This document shows positions 1 to 5,218 of a stretch of 6,237 bases of DNA, piece by piece; the stretch's first letter is position 1; each line of letters starts with the position of its first letter. The notes below the pieces were generated by a model that saw only the letters and a program-made list of their open reading frames with translations, did not search any database and had not been told where the DNA came from. The stretch is from Nitrospirales bacterium (GTDB lineage Bacteria; Nitrospirota; Thermodesulfovibrionia; Thermodesulfovibrionales; Dissulfurispiraceae). The position numbers were made by a program, and so were the translations under genes. The stretch spans positions 1 to 6,237 of the forward strand of contig JADLDZ010000077.1 in NCBI GenBank assembly GCA_020846375.1, given 5' to 3'.

Positions 1-13
1 GGAGGTCCGGACG

Positions 14-661
14 TTGCAGGAGGCACAGGAAACCGCTGCCTTGCCGCATCAGGAGGAACTCACGGAAGCCGGGGAGGACAACTCCCTTTCCGGCCTCCGG
101 AGGGAAATCGGCACGCTGCAGCGCATCATCGATTATCAGAAGGGCAGGATCCTGGATCTGATGTGCTATAAGGACATCTTCGAGAGCGCCCAGAAGAGGC
201 TCACTTCCGTCCGGCAGAAATACGAGGAACTGCAGGAAAAGATCAATGGGCTCATGGCTTCCGCGGGAGAGAGCCGGGAGGCATTTTCAGAGGTGGCGGG
301 AGTCCTCCAGGACAACAACCGGGAGCTCGCTTCCTACATAGGGGTCCTTTCGGGAGAAAATACCGCCCTCTCGGAAAGGTTTGCCCGCTGGGAGGAAGAG
401 CTCAGGAAGCTCTGGGAGGAGGCGGAGGCGCTCTCCGGGGCCGGCGCCGGAGCAGGGACCGAAACATCCGGCACTCTCGATGAGGAGAGGTATGAGGAGG
501 TCCTTCGCGAGAAAGAGGAACTGGTGGACAAAGTGAGGGATTTCGTGAGGAAGCTGGAGGAGAAAAACGGAATGCTGGCGGATATACAGAAAAAGTATGA
601 TGATATAGAGAAGGAATATATGATCCTCTATAATCAGCAGCAGGCGGCCCAGCAGCACTGA
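14..661 (+). CDS. acidic coiled-coil protein of unknown function (5' end uncertain)
   Basis: I do not recognise this protein. From the TTG at 14 it is 215 residues, rich in Glu, Lys, Gln and Leu. Heptad-like helices cover roughly residues 25-80, 100-140 and 155-205, and a flexible Gly/Ala stretch (about 141-148, alternating GA) breaks the last two. It ends in a Gln/Ala-rich tail (NQQQAAQQH). There is no signal peptide, membrane segment or catalytic motif, so it is probably a soluble cytoplasmic structural or scaffold protein. The TTG start is supported by GGAGGT at positions 1-6 with 7 nt spacing. However, the same frame stays open to the left edge (codons GAG GTC CGG ACG), and those residues would continue a helix, so the gene may begin upstream and be cut by the window. 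It is separated from trxA by 179 nt containing a strong promoter, so the two are probably independent transcripts. A real gene is likely from its length and composition; the function is unknown. Confidence 0.7.
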   Translation: MQEAQETAALPHQEELTEAGEDNSLSGLRREIGTLQRIIDYQKGRILDLMCYKDIFESAQKRLTSVRQKYEELQEKINGLMASAGESREAFSEVAGVLQDNNRELASYIGVLSGENTALSERFARWEEELRKLWEEAEALSGAGAGAGTETSGTLDEERYEEVLREKEELVDKVRDFVRKLEEKNGMLADIQKKYDDIEKEYMILYNQQQAAQQH

Positions 662-737
662 AGCCTTCCGTCCGCCCTGTCCCCTGAAGGGTATTCTGCT
701 CCTCTCCCCGGAGGGGAAAAGGGCAAAAAGTGTAACA

Positions 738-762
738 TATCCCGACACTTATCCCCGGATAA
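738..762. promoter_or_regulatory. candidate operator: TATCC half-sites upstream of the trxA promoter
   Basis: Two direct copies of TATCCC start at 738 and 750, 12 bp apart. The second forms a perfect dyad with GGATAA (TTATCC at 749-754, two-base spacer, GGATAA at 757-762). The dyad ends two bases before the -35 hexamer of the trxA promoter, a typical place for an activator or repressor site. The repeats are seen directly; binding by a regulator is inference, and I cannot name one. TTATCC also matches the start of a DnaA box, but the remaining bases (CCG rather than ACA) do not. Confidence 0.3.
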
Positions 763-764
763 AA

Positions 765-794
765 TTGACAAAACACTGGTATAAAAACTATAAT
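765..794 (+). promoter_or_regulatory. sigma70-type promoter of trxA
   Basis: TTGACA at 765-770 and TATAAT at 789-794 both match the housekeeping sigma-factor consensus exactly, with an 18-bp spacer, in an AT-rich patch unlike the surrounding GC-rich DNA. Transcription would start near 801, giving a leader of about 40 nt that contains AGGAGGT (831-837) just before the trxA ATG. This is the strongest promoter visible in the window and suggests steady, high expression of thioredoxin. Confidence 0.8.
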
Positions 795-840
795 TTTGTT
801 AAACGGGCGTTCATCTCTCTGAGAAGGAGCAGGAGGTATT

Positions 841-1173
841 ATGGCAGAAGGTGTTGTTGAATTGACGAGTGCATCCTGGGAGCAGGAGGTAGTACAGTCC
901 AGCGGATTGGTTATGGTGGATTTCTGGGCGGTGTGGTGCGGGCCGTGCCGGATGGTCGCCCCGACAGTCGAGGAGTTGGCGAAGGAGTATGACGGCAAGG
1001 TGAAAGTGGGCAAACTGAACACGGATGAAAACCCCGATGTGGCGAGCAAATACAAGATCATGGGGATACCTACCCTTATGTTCTTCAGGGATGGGCAGAA
1101 GGTCGATCAGATTGTCGGTGCTGTCCCTAAACCCCAGCTCAAGGCCAAGATAGACGCGCTGATCGGAAGTTAA
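841..1173 (+). CDS. trxA: thioredoxin
   Basis: Thioredoxin is a small cytoplasmic disulfide reductase. It passes electrons from thioredoxin reductase (not in this window) to targets such as ribonucleotide reductase and peroxiredoxins. The 110 residues form a single thioredoxin fold of standard length. The redox motif WCGPC occupies residues 32-36, preceded by VDFWA with the buried Asp27. The cis-proline loop GIPT lies at 75-78, and a C-terminal helix ends in LIGS. There is no signal peptide, so it is cytoplasmic rather than a DsbA/TlpA-type periplasmic protein. The ATG start is fixed by AGGAGGT at 831-837 (3 nt before the ATG), and the N-terminus aligns with family members. It has its own consensus promoter at 765-794 and a candidate terminator at 1230-1265, so it may be monocistronic. 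Identification is very secure. Which of several thioredoxin paralogues it represents cannot be told. Confidence 0.97.
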   Translation: MAEGVVELTSASWEQEVVQSSGLVMVDFWAVWCGPCRMVAPTVEELAKEYDGKVKVGKLNTDENPDVASKYKIMGIPTLMFFRDGQKVDQIVGAVPKPQLKAKIDALIGS

Positions 1174-1229
1174 TGAGACGTTTGCGGCTTTTTGCCGTGC
1201 TATTCCTTGATTTTGTCCGCAGAGTGAAA

Positions 1230-1275
1230 AGGGAGCGGCTGACGGGAACAGGGCCGAAGCTCCCTCTTTCATTAT
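1230..1275 (+). terminator. candidate intrinsic terminator after trxA
   Basis: AGGGAGC at 1230-1236 pairs perfectly with GCTCCCT at 1259-1265. Three further inner pairs (GGC 1237-1239 with GCC 1253-1255) form after a small bulge. The loop is about 13 nt, and the 3' flank CTTTCATTATT is T-rich but not a clean U-run. Its place 57 nt after the trxA stop fits termination of trxA. The bulge, large loop and interrupted T-tract make it moderate at best. Confidence 0.4.
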
Positions 1276-1348
1276 TGCTTGCTGATATCCCCATCCTGCC
1301 TCCGCCGTGCGGGAAGCCGGCCGTTACGAAACGAGTACGAGGAGAGAG

Positions 1349-2671
1349 ATGTTTGAATCACTGAGCGATAAGCTGGATTCCATATTCAGGAAGCTGAAAG
1401 GCAGGGGGCTGCTCAAAGAGGAGGATGTGGACGCCGCCCTCAAGGAGATACGGCTTGCCCTGCTCGAGGCCGATGTCAATTTCAAAGTCGTAAAGGAGTT
1501 TATCCGGCATATACGGGAGAAAGCGGTGGGAAAAGAGGTGCTGGAAAGCCTTTCCCCCGGGCAGCAGGTGGTAAAGATCGTCCATGATGCGCTGTGCGAA
1601 CTGCTGGGCGCAACGAATACGAGGATCCAGCTTGCGCCCAACCCCCCTACGGTCATCATGATGATCGGACTCCAGGGATCCGGCAAGACGACCACCACGG
1701 CAAAACTCGCACGCTTTTTCAAAAAGGAAGGCCGGAGACCCCTTCTCGTGGCGGCGGACCTGCAGCGGCCTGCTGCAATCGATCAATTGGCGACCCTGGG
1801 CAAGCAGCTGGATCTCCCCGTTTTCCTTTCCCGGGAGACGAAGGACCCCGTCGCGGTAAGTGAGGAAGCGCTGAAGCGTGCAAAGCTGGACGGCAGGGAT
1901 ATCGTACTGATCGATACCGCGGGCAGGCTGCACATCAATGAAGACCTGATGGTCGAGCTGAAGCGGATAAAGGAGAAGGTGAGCCCACGGGAGATCCTCC
2001 TGGTGGCGGATGCCATGACGGGACAGGATGCGGTCACCATGGCGAAGAGCTTCAACGACCAGATAGGGATCGACGGGATCATTCTGACCAAAATGGATGG
2101 CGACGCCCGCGGCGGCGCCGCGCTTTCCATACGGAATATCACCGGTAAGCCCATCAAGTTCATCGGCACCGGCGAAAAAATCGACATGATCGAGCCCTTC
2201 TACCCCGACAGGGTCGCGGGCAGGATCCTCGGGATGGGGGATGTGCTCAGCCTGATCGAGCAGGCCCAGAAGTCCTTCGATCAGAAGGAGGCGGAGAAAC
2301 TCCAAAAGAGCATCATGGAGGAGAGCTTTTCTTTCGAGGATCTGCGCGACCAACTGAAAAAGGTACGGAATATGGGGCCCATCGAGAACCTCCTCGGCAT
2401 GATTCCCGGGATGGGGAAGGCGTTGAAGGAAGTGAAGGTCGATGAGAAGGAGTTTGTCAGGATCGAGGCGATCATCAATTCCATGACACCGGAGGAAAGG
2501 AGGAACCACCAGATCATAAACGGCAGCAGGAGGAAAAGGATCGCCATGGGAAGCGGGACGACGACTGCGGACGTGAACAGGCTCATCAAACAGTACCTCG
2601 ATATGAAGAAGATGATGAAAATGTTCAAGGGGAAAAAGGGGTTCCGGCTTCCGAAAGTGATGCCCTTCTGA
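1349..2671 (+). CDS. ffh: signal recognition particle GTPase Ffh (SRP54)
   Basis: Ffh is the protein subunit of the bacterial signal recognition particle. With the 4.5S/6S SRP RNA it binds hydrophobic signal sequences on nascent chains and, through paired GTPases, docks with FtsY at the membrane. The 440 residues show the full N-G-M layout. A helical N domain covers about 1-95. The G domain follows with P-loop GLQGSGKTTTT at 107-117, DLQRPAA at 137-143, DTAGR at 189-193, TKMD at 247-250 and the closing-loop GTGE at 263-266. A Met-rich M domain (about 300-440) carries the RNA-binding signature SRRKRIAMGSG near 393-403. The start ATG at 1349 has AGGAG at 1340-1344 and gives the family-typical MFESLSDKL. 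A GTG at 1307 would add 14 unrelated residues and is rejected. FtsY and the SRP RNA are not in the window. No clear promoter lies directly upstream, so it may depend on read-through from trxA. Confidence 0.98.
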   Translation: MFESLSDKLDSIFRKLKGRGLLKEEDVDAALKEIRLALLEADVNFKVVKEFIRHIREKAVGKEVLESLSPGQQVVKIVHDALCELLGATNTRIQLAPNPPTVIMMIGLQGSGKTTTTAKLARFFKKEGRRPLLVAADLQRPAAIDQLATLGKQLDLPVFLSRETKDPVAVSEEALKRAKLDGRDIVLIDTAGRLHINEDLMVELKRIKEKVSPREILLVADAMTGQDAVTMAKSFNDQIGIDGIILTKMDGDARGGAALSIRNITGKPIKFIGTGEKIDMIEPFYPDRVAGRILGMGDVLSLIEQAQKSFDQKEAEKLQKSIMEESFSFEDLRDQLKKVRNMGPIENLLGMIPGMGKALKEVKVDEKEFVRIEAIINSMTPEERRNHQIINGSRRKRIAMGSGTTTADVNRLIKQYLDMKKMMKMFKGKKGFRLPKVMPF

Positions 2672-2680
2672 CGGCGGCCC

Positions 2681-2710
2681 TTGCCTCATCGCAGCGGAAT
2701 ATAGTAAAAT
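2681..2710 (+). promoter_or_regulatory. possible promoter upstream of rpsP
   Basis: TTGCCT (2681-2686, 4 of 6 matches) and TAAAAT (2705-2710, 5 of 6) are separated by 18 bp, beginning just after the ffh stop. Transcription would start near 2717, giving a leader of roughly 95 nt before rpsP. A second, weaker pair (TTGAAA 2756-2761 and TAGATT 2781-2786) has a 19-bp spacer. A promoter for the ribosomal-protein genes is expected in this 141-nt gap, but neither candidate is strong. Confidence 0.28.
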
Positions 2711-2799
2711 TCAGTTTTTCTTCAGAGGGCTTTGCTCTTCTGGGCAAATAAGGGGTTGAAATTCCAGGGAGTGCAAAGGATAGATTCCCGTTAAAAAGC

Positions 2800-2808
2800 A
2801 GGAGGTGA
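2800..2808 (+). promoter_or_regulatory. ribosome binding site that fixes the TTG start of rpsP
   Basis: AGGAGGTGA is fully complementary to the 3' end of 16S rRNA. Its GGAGG core ends 7 nt before a TTG codon at 2813. The next codons give VKIRLTRMGS, the conserved bS16 N-terminus, and no ATG or in-frame GTG is available nearby, so the TTG must be the start. Confidence 0.85.
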
Positions 2809-2812
2809 ACAG

Positions 2813-3049
2813 TTGGTAAAGATCAGGTTGACGAGGATGGGGTCTCATAAGAAACCGTTTTATAGAATCATCGTTGCGGACGCAAGAGCCCGGAGGGATG
2901 GTCCTTTTGTGGAAATTATCGGGACCTACGATCCGAAACCGGAGCCGTCAGACATAAAAGTCAATATGGACAGGGCCAGGTACTGGATCAATTGCGGTGC
3001 TCAGCCGACGGACACGGTGAAGAGACTCTTACAGAAGGCCGGCATGTAA
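2813..3049 (+). CDS. rpsP: 30S ribosomal protein bS16
   Basis: bS16 is a small-subunit protein that binds 16S rRNA early and is needed for correct assembly of the 5' body domain. The 78-residue product has the family's usual length. It begins MVKIRLTRMGSHKKPFYRI, followed by VADARARRDGPFVEIIGTYDP at about 21-41 and the C-terminal YWINCGAQPTDTVKRLLQKAG, all highly conserved segments. Translation starts at a rare TTG that is compensated by an excellent Shine-Dalgarno. In many bacteria rpsP heads an operon with rimM, trmD and rplS. Here it is followed 56 nt later by khpA and then, without rimM, by trmD. The short spacing to khpA argues for co-transcription. The assignment is secure. Confidence 0.97.
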   Translation: MVKIRLTRMGSHKKPFYRIIVADARARRDGPFVEIIGTYDPKPEPSDIKVNMDRARYWINCGAQPTDTVKRLLQKAGM

Positions 3050-3105
3050 TACGGGCTCCTCGGAAACGGGGTTGGGTACTCCTCAAACCGACATGGAGGT
3101 GGATG

Positions 3106-3336
3106 ATGAAGGCATTGATCGAGGCAATGGCGAAAGCGCTGGTGGATAAGCCCGAGGAAGTGAAGGTGACTGAAATCGACGGAGAAAAGACCATTGTATA
3201 CGAGCTGCGCGTATCTCCAAGCGATCTGGGCAAGGTGATTGGCAAGCAGGGGAAGACCGCCCGTTCCATGAGAACCATTCTGGGTGCCGCCGGTACGAAA
3301 ATCGGCAAGCGCTGTGTCCTTGAGATCTTAGAATAA
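3106..3336 (+). CDS. khpA: KH-domain RNA-binding protein KhpA (UPF0109 family)
   Basis: This is a 76-residue single type II KH-domain protein of the UPF0109/KhpA family. Family members bind RNA, and in some Gram-positive bacteria KhpA pairs with KhpB to affect cell division and small-RNA biology. The role in other phyla is less clear. The RNA-binding GxxG loop is GKQG at residues 46-49 within DLGKVIGKQGKTAR, and the protein ends GKRCVLEILE, as is typical. Length and N-terminus (MKALIEAMAKALVDKPEEV) match the family. Two adjacent ATGs exist at 3103 and 3106. GGAGGT at 3095-3100 leaves 2 or 5 nt respectively, so 3106 is chosen; using 3103 would only add one Met. It lies between rpsP and trmD, its common genomic place, and a strong hairpin follows 24 nt after its stop. 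The family is certain and the exact cellular role is inference. Confidence 0.95.
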   Translation: MKALIEAMAKALVDKPEEVKVTEIDGEKTIVYELRVSPSDLGKVIGKQGKTARSMRTILGAAGTKIGKRCVLEILE

Positions 3337-3359
3337 CAAAACGTTTCTCCCTGAAGGAA

Positions 3360-3392
3360 AAGGGGCGTTTGCGACAAACGCCCCTTCTTATT
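3360..3392 (+). terminator. strong terminator-like hairpin between khpA and trmD
   Basis: Positions 3360-3371 (AAGGGGCGTTTG) pair perfectly with 3375-3386 (CAAACGCCCCTT), giving a 12-bp stem closed by the triloop CGA. The 3' flank CTTATT is only partly T-rich, so including the stem's terminal TT the tail reads TTCTTATT. It looks like an intrinsic terminator for the rpsP-khpA transcript. It ends only 16 nt before the trmD ATG, leaving no room for a trmD promoter, so partial read-through, attenuation or an RNA-processing role is equally possible. Confidence 0.7.
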
Positions 3393-3402
3393 GCATCGGA
3401 AA

Positions 3403-4194
3403 ATGAGCGCCGGATTCGATATACTCACCCTCTTCCCCGGGATGTTCCAGGCCTACCTCGGCGAGAGCATCATGAAGAGAGCCTCGCAGAGGGGACTGCT
3501 CGACGTGAAGGTCTACAATACGAGAGACTATGCAGGGGACAAGCACCGGATCGTGGACGATTACCCGTACGGCGGCGGGGCGGGCATGGTGCTGAAGATC
3601 GATCCCCTCTACCGTGCGGTGCACTCCATAAAGTCCGACGGGAATGAGCGTCTCTCCGTGCTGCTCAGCCCGCAGGGGGCCCTTTTCAACCAGGGCAAGG
3701 CGGAGACCCTTGCGAAAGAGGAGAGGAGGGTCCTTTTTATCTGCGGGCGCTATGAGGGGATCGACGAGAGGGTGAAGGAGCTGCTGGTGGATGAGGAGAT
3801 TTCCATCGGCGATTACGTAATGACTGGTGGAGAACTGGCGGCTTTGGTTATAATAGACAGCGTCGCCCGCCTGCTTCCCGGAGTGCTGGGGGATGAGGAC
3901 TCCGCCAGGGAAGAGTCTTTTACCGGTGGGCTTCTCGACTATCCCCATTACACGCGCCCCCCTGAATTCATGGGGGTGAGGGTGCCGGATGTCCTGCTTT
4001 CGGGGAACCACCGGGAGATAGCGCGGTACCGGCGCAAGGAAGCGCTGCGCCGGACGCTGCAGAGGAGACCCGGCCTCCTCGAAAAGGCTGCATTGAGCCG
4101 GGAGGATTGTACGATAATCGATGAGCTTTGCTCCGAAGATACGGAAATGATGAGGAAATGGAGGAGAAGAAATGAACCTGATACATGCTGTTGA
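3403..4194 (+). CDS. trmD: tRNA (guanine-N1)-methyltransferase TrmD
   Basis: TrmD uses S-adenosylmethionine to methylate N1 of G37 next to the anticodon of a subset of tRNAs, preventing +1 frameshifting. It works as a homodimer with a trefoil-knot (SPOUT) fold. Visible hallmarks in the 263 residues are DILTLFPGMF (6-15), PYGGGAGMVL (55-64), LSPQG (88-92), GRYEGIDERV (115-124), IGDYVMTGGELA (135-146), RLLPGVLG (156-163), GLLDYPHYTRP (176-186) and LLSGNHREI (198-206). The length is slightly above the usual 240-255. At the position aligning with the proposed catalytic Asp169 of E. coli this protein has Glu171; the partner Arg154 is kept as Arg156. The ATG at 3403 has only a weak GGA-type ribosome site, and a TTG at 3391 has none. 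The last 23 nt overlap rplS, so the two are probably translationally coupled. rimM, commonly found just upstream, is absent. Confidence 0.97.
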   Translation: MSAGFDILTLFPGMFQAYLGESIMKRASQRGLLDVKVYNTRDYAGDKHRIVDDYPYGGGAGMVLKIDPLYRAVHSIKSDGNERLSVLLSPQGALFNQGKAETLAKEERRVLFICGRYEGIDERVKELLVDEEISIGDYVMTGGELAALVIIDSVARLLPGVLGDEDSAREESFTGGLLDYPHYTRPPEFMGVRVPDVLLSGNHREIARYRRKEALRRTLQRRPGLLEKAALSREDCTIIDELCSEDTEMMRKWRRRNEPDTCC

Positions 4195-4519
4195 GGAAGG
4201 CTTCAAGAGAGAGGTTCCGCAGTTCACGATCGGAGATACCATCAGGATGCATGTCAAGGTGGTGGAAGGGGATAAGGAAAGACTTCAGCCCTTTGAGGGG
4301 GTGGTGATCGCACGCAAGGGGAGCGGGATCAAAGAGACTTTCATGGTGAGAAAGGTTTCCTTCGGCGTCGGAGTGGAAAGGATCTTCCCCGTCCACTCTC
4401 CCTCCATTGACAGGATCGAGATCCTGAAGCGCGGCAGCGTCAGGAAGGCGAAACTGTATTATCTCAGGAGCAAGAAGGGGAAAGACGCAAAGGTGAAGGA
4501 AAAGGAGAGAGAGAGGTAA
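4172..4519 (+). CDS. rplS: 50S ribosomal protein bL19
   Basis: bL19 sits at the 30S-50S interface of the ribosome and contributes to intersubunit bridges. The 115-residue product is of standard length. It starts MNLIHAVEEGFKREVPQFTI and continues with the conserved GDTIRMHVKVVEGDKERLQPFEG (about 21-43), VRKVSFGVGVERIFPVHSP (58-76) and KRGSVRKAKLYYLR (86-99), ending in a Lys/Glu-rich tail. The ATG at 4172 lies inside the end of trmD, with GGAGGAG at 4160-4166 as a good ribosome site within trmD coding sequence. The resulting 23-nt overlap implies co-transcription and probably coupling with trmD. Stop TAA at 4517 is followed 33 nt later by rnhB in the same reading frame. The assignment is secure. 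Confidence 0.97.
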   Translation: MNLIHAVEEGFKREVPQFTIGDTIRMHVKVVEGDKERLQPFEGVVIARKGSGIKETFMVRKVSFGVGVERIFPVHSPSIDRIEILKRGSVRKAKLYYLRSKKGKDAKVKEKERER

Positions 4520-4552
4520 TTCCTCTCAGTCCGAAGCGCCCCGGCCGGTGGT

Positions 4553-5173
4553 ATGGACCTCTATGCCTACGACAATGCCGTCAGAGGGGAGGGTTTTGAG
4601 GTCATTGCCGGAGTGGACGAGGCCGGCAGGGGGCCCTTGGCCGGCCCGGTGGTGGCGGCAGCGGTAATCCTGCCCCGGCACTGTCCCCTGAAGGGCATAC
4701 GTGATTCCAAGACGGTGCCGGAGGGGGAGAGGGAGCATCTCTATGAAGAAATCTCCCGTGTCGCCCTTGCTTTCGGTGTCGGCATCATTGGAACAGAGGA
4801 AATCGACAGGATCAACATACTGGAAGCCACCCGCAGCGCGATGCTGGCAGCGCTTGCAGCGCTCGGAAGCGCAATGGATATCGTCCTGATCGATGCCCTT
4901 TCCCTTCCCCCCCTCTCCGTCCCGCAGAGGCCGATCATCAAGGGAGACGCCCAAAGCGCCTCCATCGCAGCCGCTTCCCTCGTCGCAAAGGTCCGCCGGG
5001 ACCGCCTCATGAGGGAATACCACTCCCTCTATCCCCAGTACGGGTTCGACAAACACAAGGGATACGCCACGAAAGCCCACTGCGCCGCATTGCGGGAGTA
5101 CGGGCCCAGTCCCCTGCACCGGAAGAGCTTTCAGAAAGTGCTGACACTCCCGCTGCCTTTCATGGGGGATTAG
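4553..5173 (+). CDS. rnhB: ribonuclease HII
   Basis: RNase HII cuts the RNA strand of RNA-DNA hybrids and, importantly, single ribonucleotides misinserted in DNA, starting ribonucleotide excision repair. The 206 residues match the family length. The metal-binding D-E-D-D set is complete: Asp22 and Glu23 in AGVDEAGRGPLAGPVV, Asp114 in VLIDAL, and Asp132 in KGDAQSASIAAASLVAKVRRD (aligned by eye with E. coli Asp16, Glu17, Asp108, Asp126). Other conserved blocks are IRDSK (49-53), YPQYGFDKHKGY (about 160-171) and HRKSF. The only sensible start is the ATG at 4553, because no ATG, GTG or TTG occurs in frame between it and the rplS stop. The ribosome site is poor, so translation may rely on the preceding rplS, 33 nt away. 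rnhB after rplS is a common arrangement. A weak 5-bp hairpin lies just after the stop (5175-5188). Confidence 0.97.
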   Translation: MDLYAYDNAVRGEGFEVIAGVDEAGRGPLAGPVVAAAVILPRHCPLKGIRDSKTVPEGEREHLYEEISRVALAFGVGIIGTEEIDRINILEATRSAMLAALAALGSAMDIVLIDALSLPPLSVPQRPIIKGDAQSASIAAASLVAKVRRDRLMREYHSLYPQYGFDKHKGYATKAHCAALREYGPSPLHRKSFQKVLTLPLPFMGD

Positions 5174-5218
5174 GGTGTGTTTGCACACTTTGCTTCGCTT
5201 CCGGAAAAGGGAAGGAAG

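Noticed and set aside
677..691. 15-nt identity CTGTCCCCTGAAGGG shared with 4681-4695 inside rnhB
   Set aside because: One copy encodes conserved-looking rnhB codons, there are no flanking repeats, and a shared 15-mer in a biased 6-kb sequence can occur by chance.
705..717. Small hairpin TCCCC-GGA-GGGGA after the coiled-coil gene as a terminator
   Set aside because: It has only five base pairs with a three-base loop, and A-rich rather than T-rich sequence follows it on the + strand.
749..757. DnaA box upstream of trxA
   Set aside because: Only TTATCC matches; the last three bases differ from the TTATCCACA consensus and there is no cluster of boxes or other origin feature.
1173..1364. 63-codon open frame starting at the ATG that overlaps the trxA stop (TAATG), running into ffh
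   Set aside because: It has no recognisable domain, runs through the hairpin at 1230-1265, overlaps the ffh start and is Arg/Pro-rich in a way typical of non-coding GC-rich DNA.
1358..2689. Long 443-codon open frame on the minus strand opposite ffh
   Set aside because: It lies antisense to an unmistakable ffh, is rich in His, Leu, Arg and Pro without any domain, and is explained by GC-rich codon bias of the real gene.
3388..4257. 289-codon minus-strand open frame opposite trmD
   Set aside because: It is antisense to a complete, motif-rich trmD and has no recognisable features of its own.
5175..5188. GTGTG-TTTG-CACAC hairpin after rnhB as a terminator
   Set aside because: It has a five-pair stem and lacks a convincing T-run; the flank is TTTGCTTCGCTT and the next gene starts close by.
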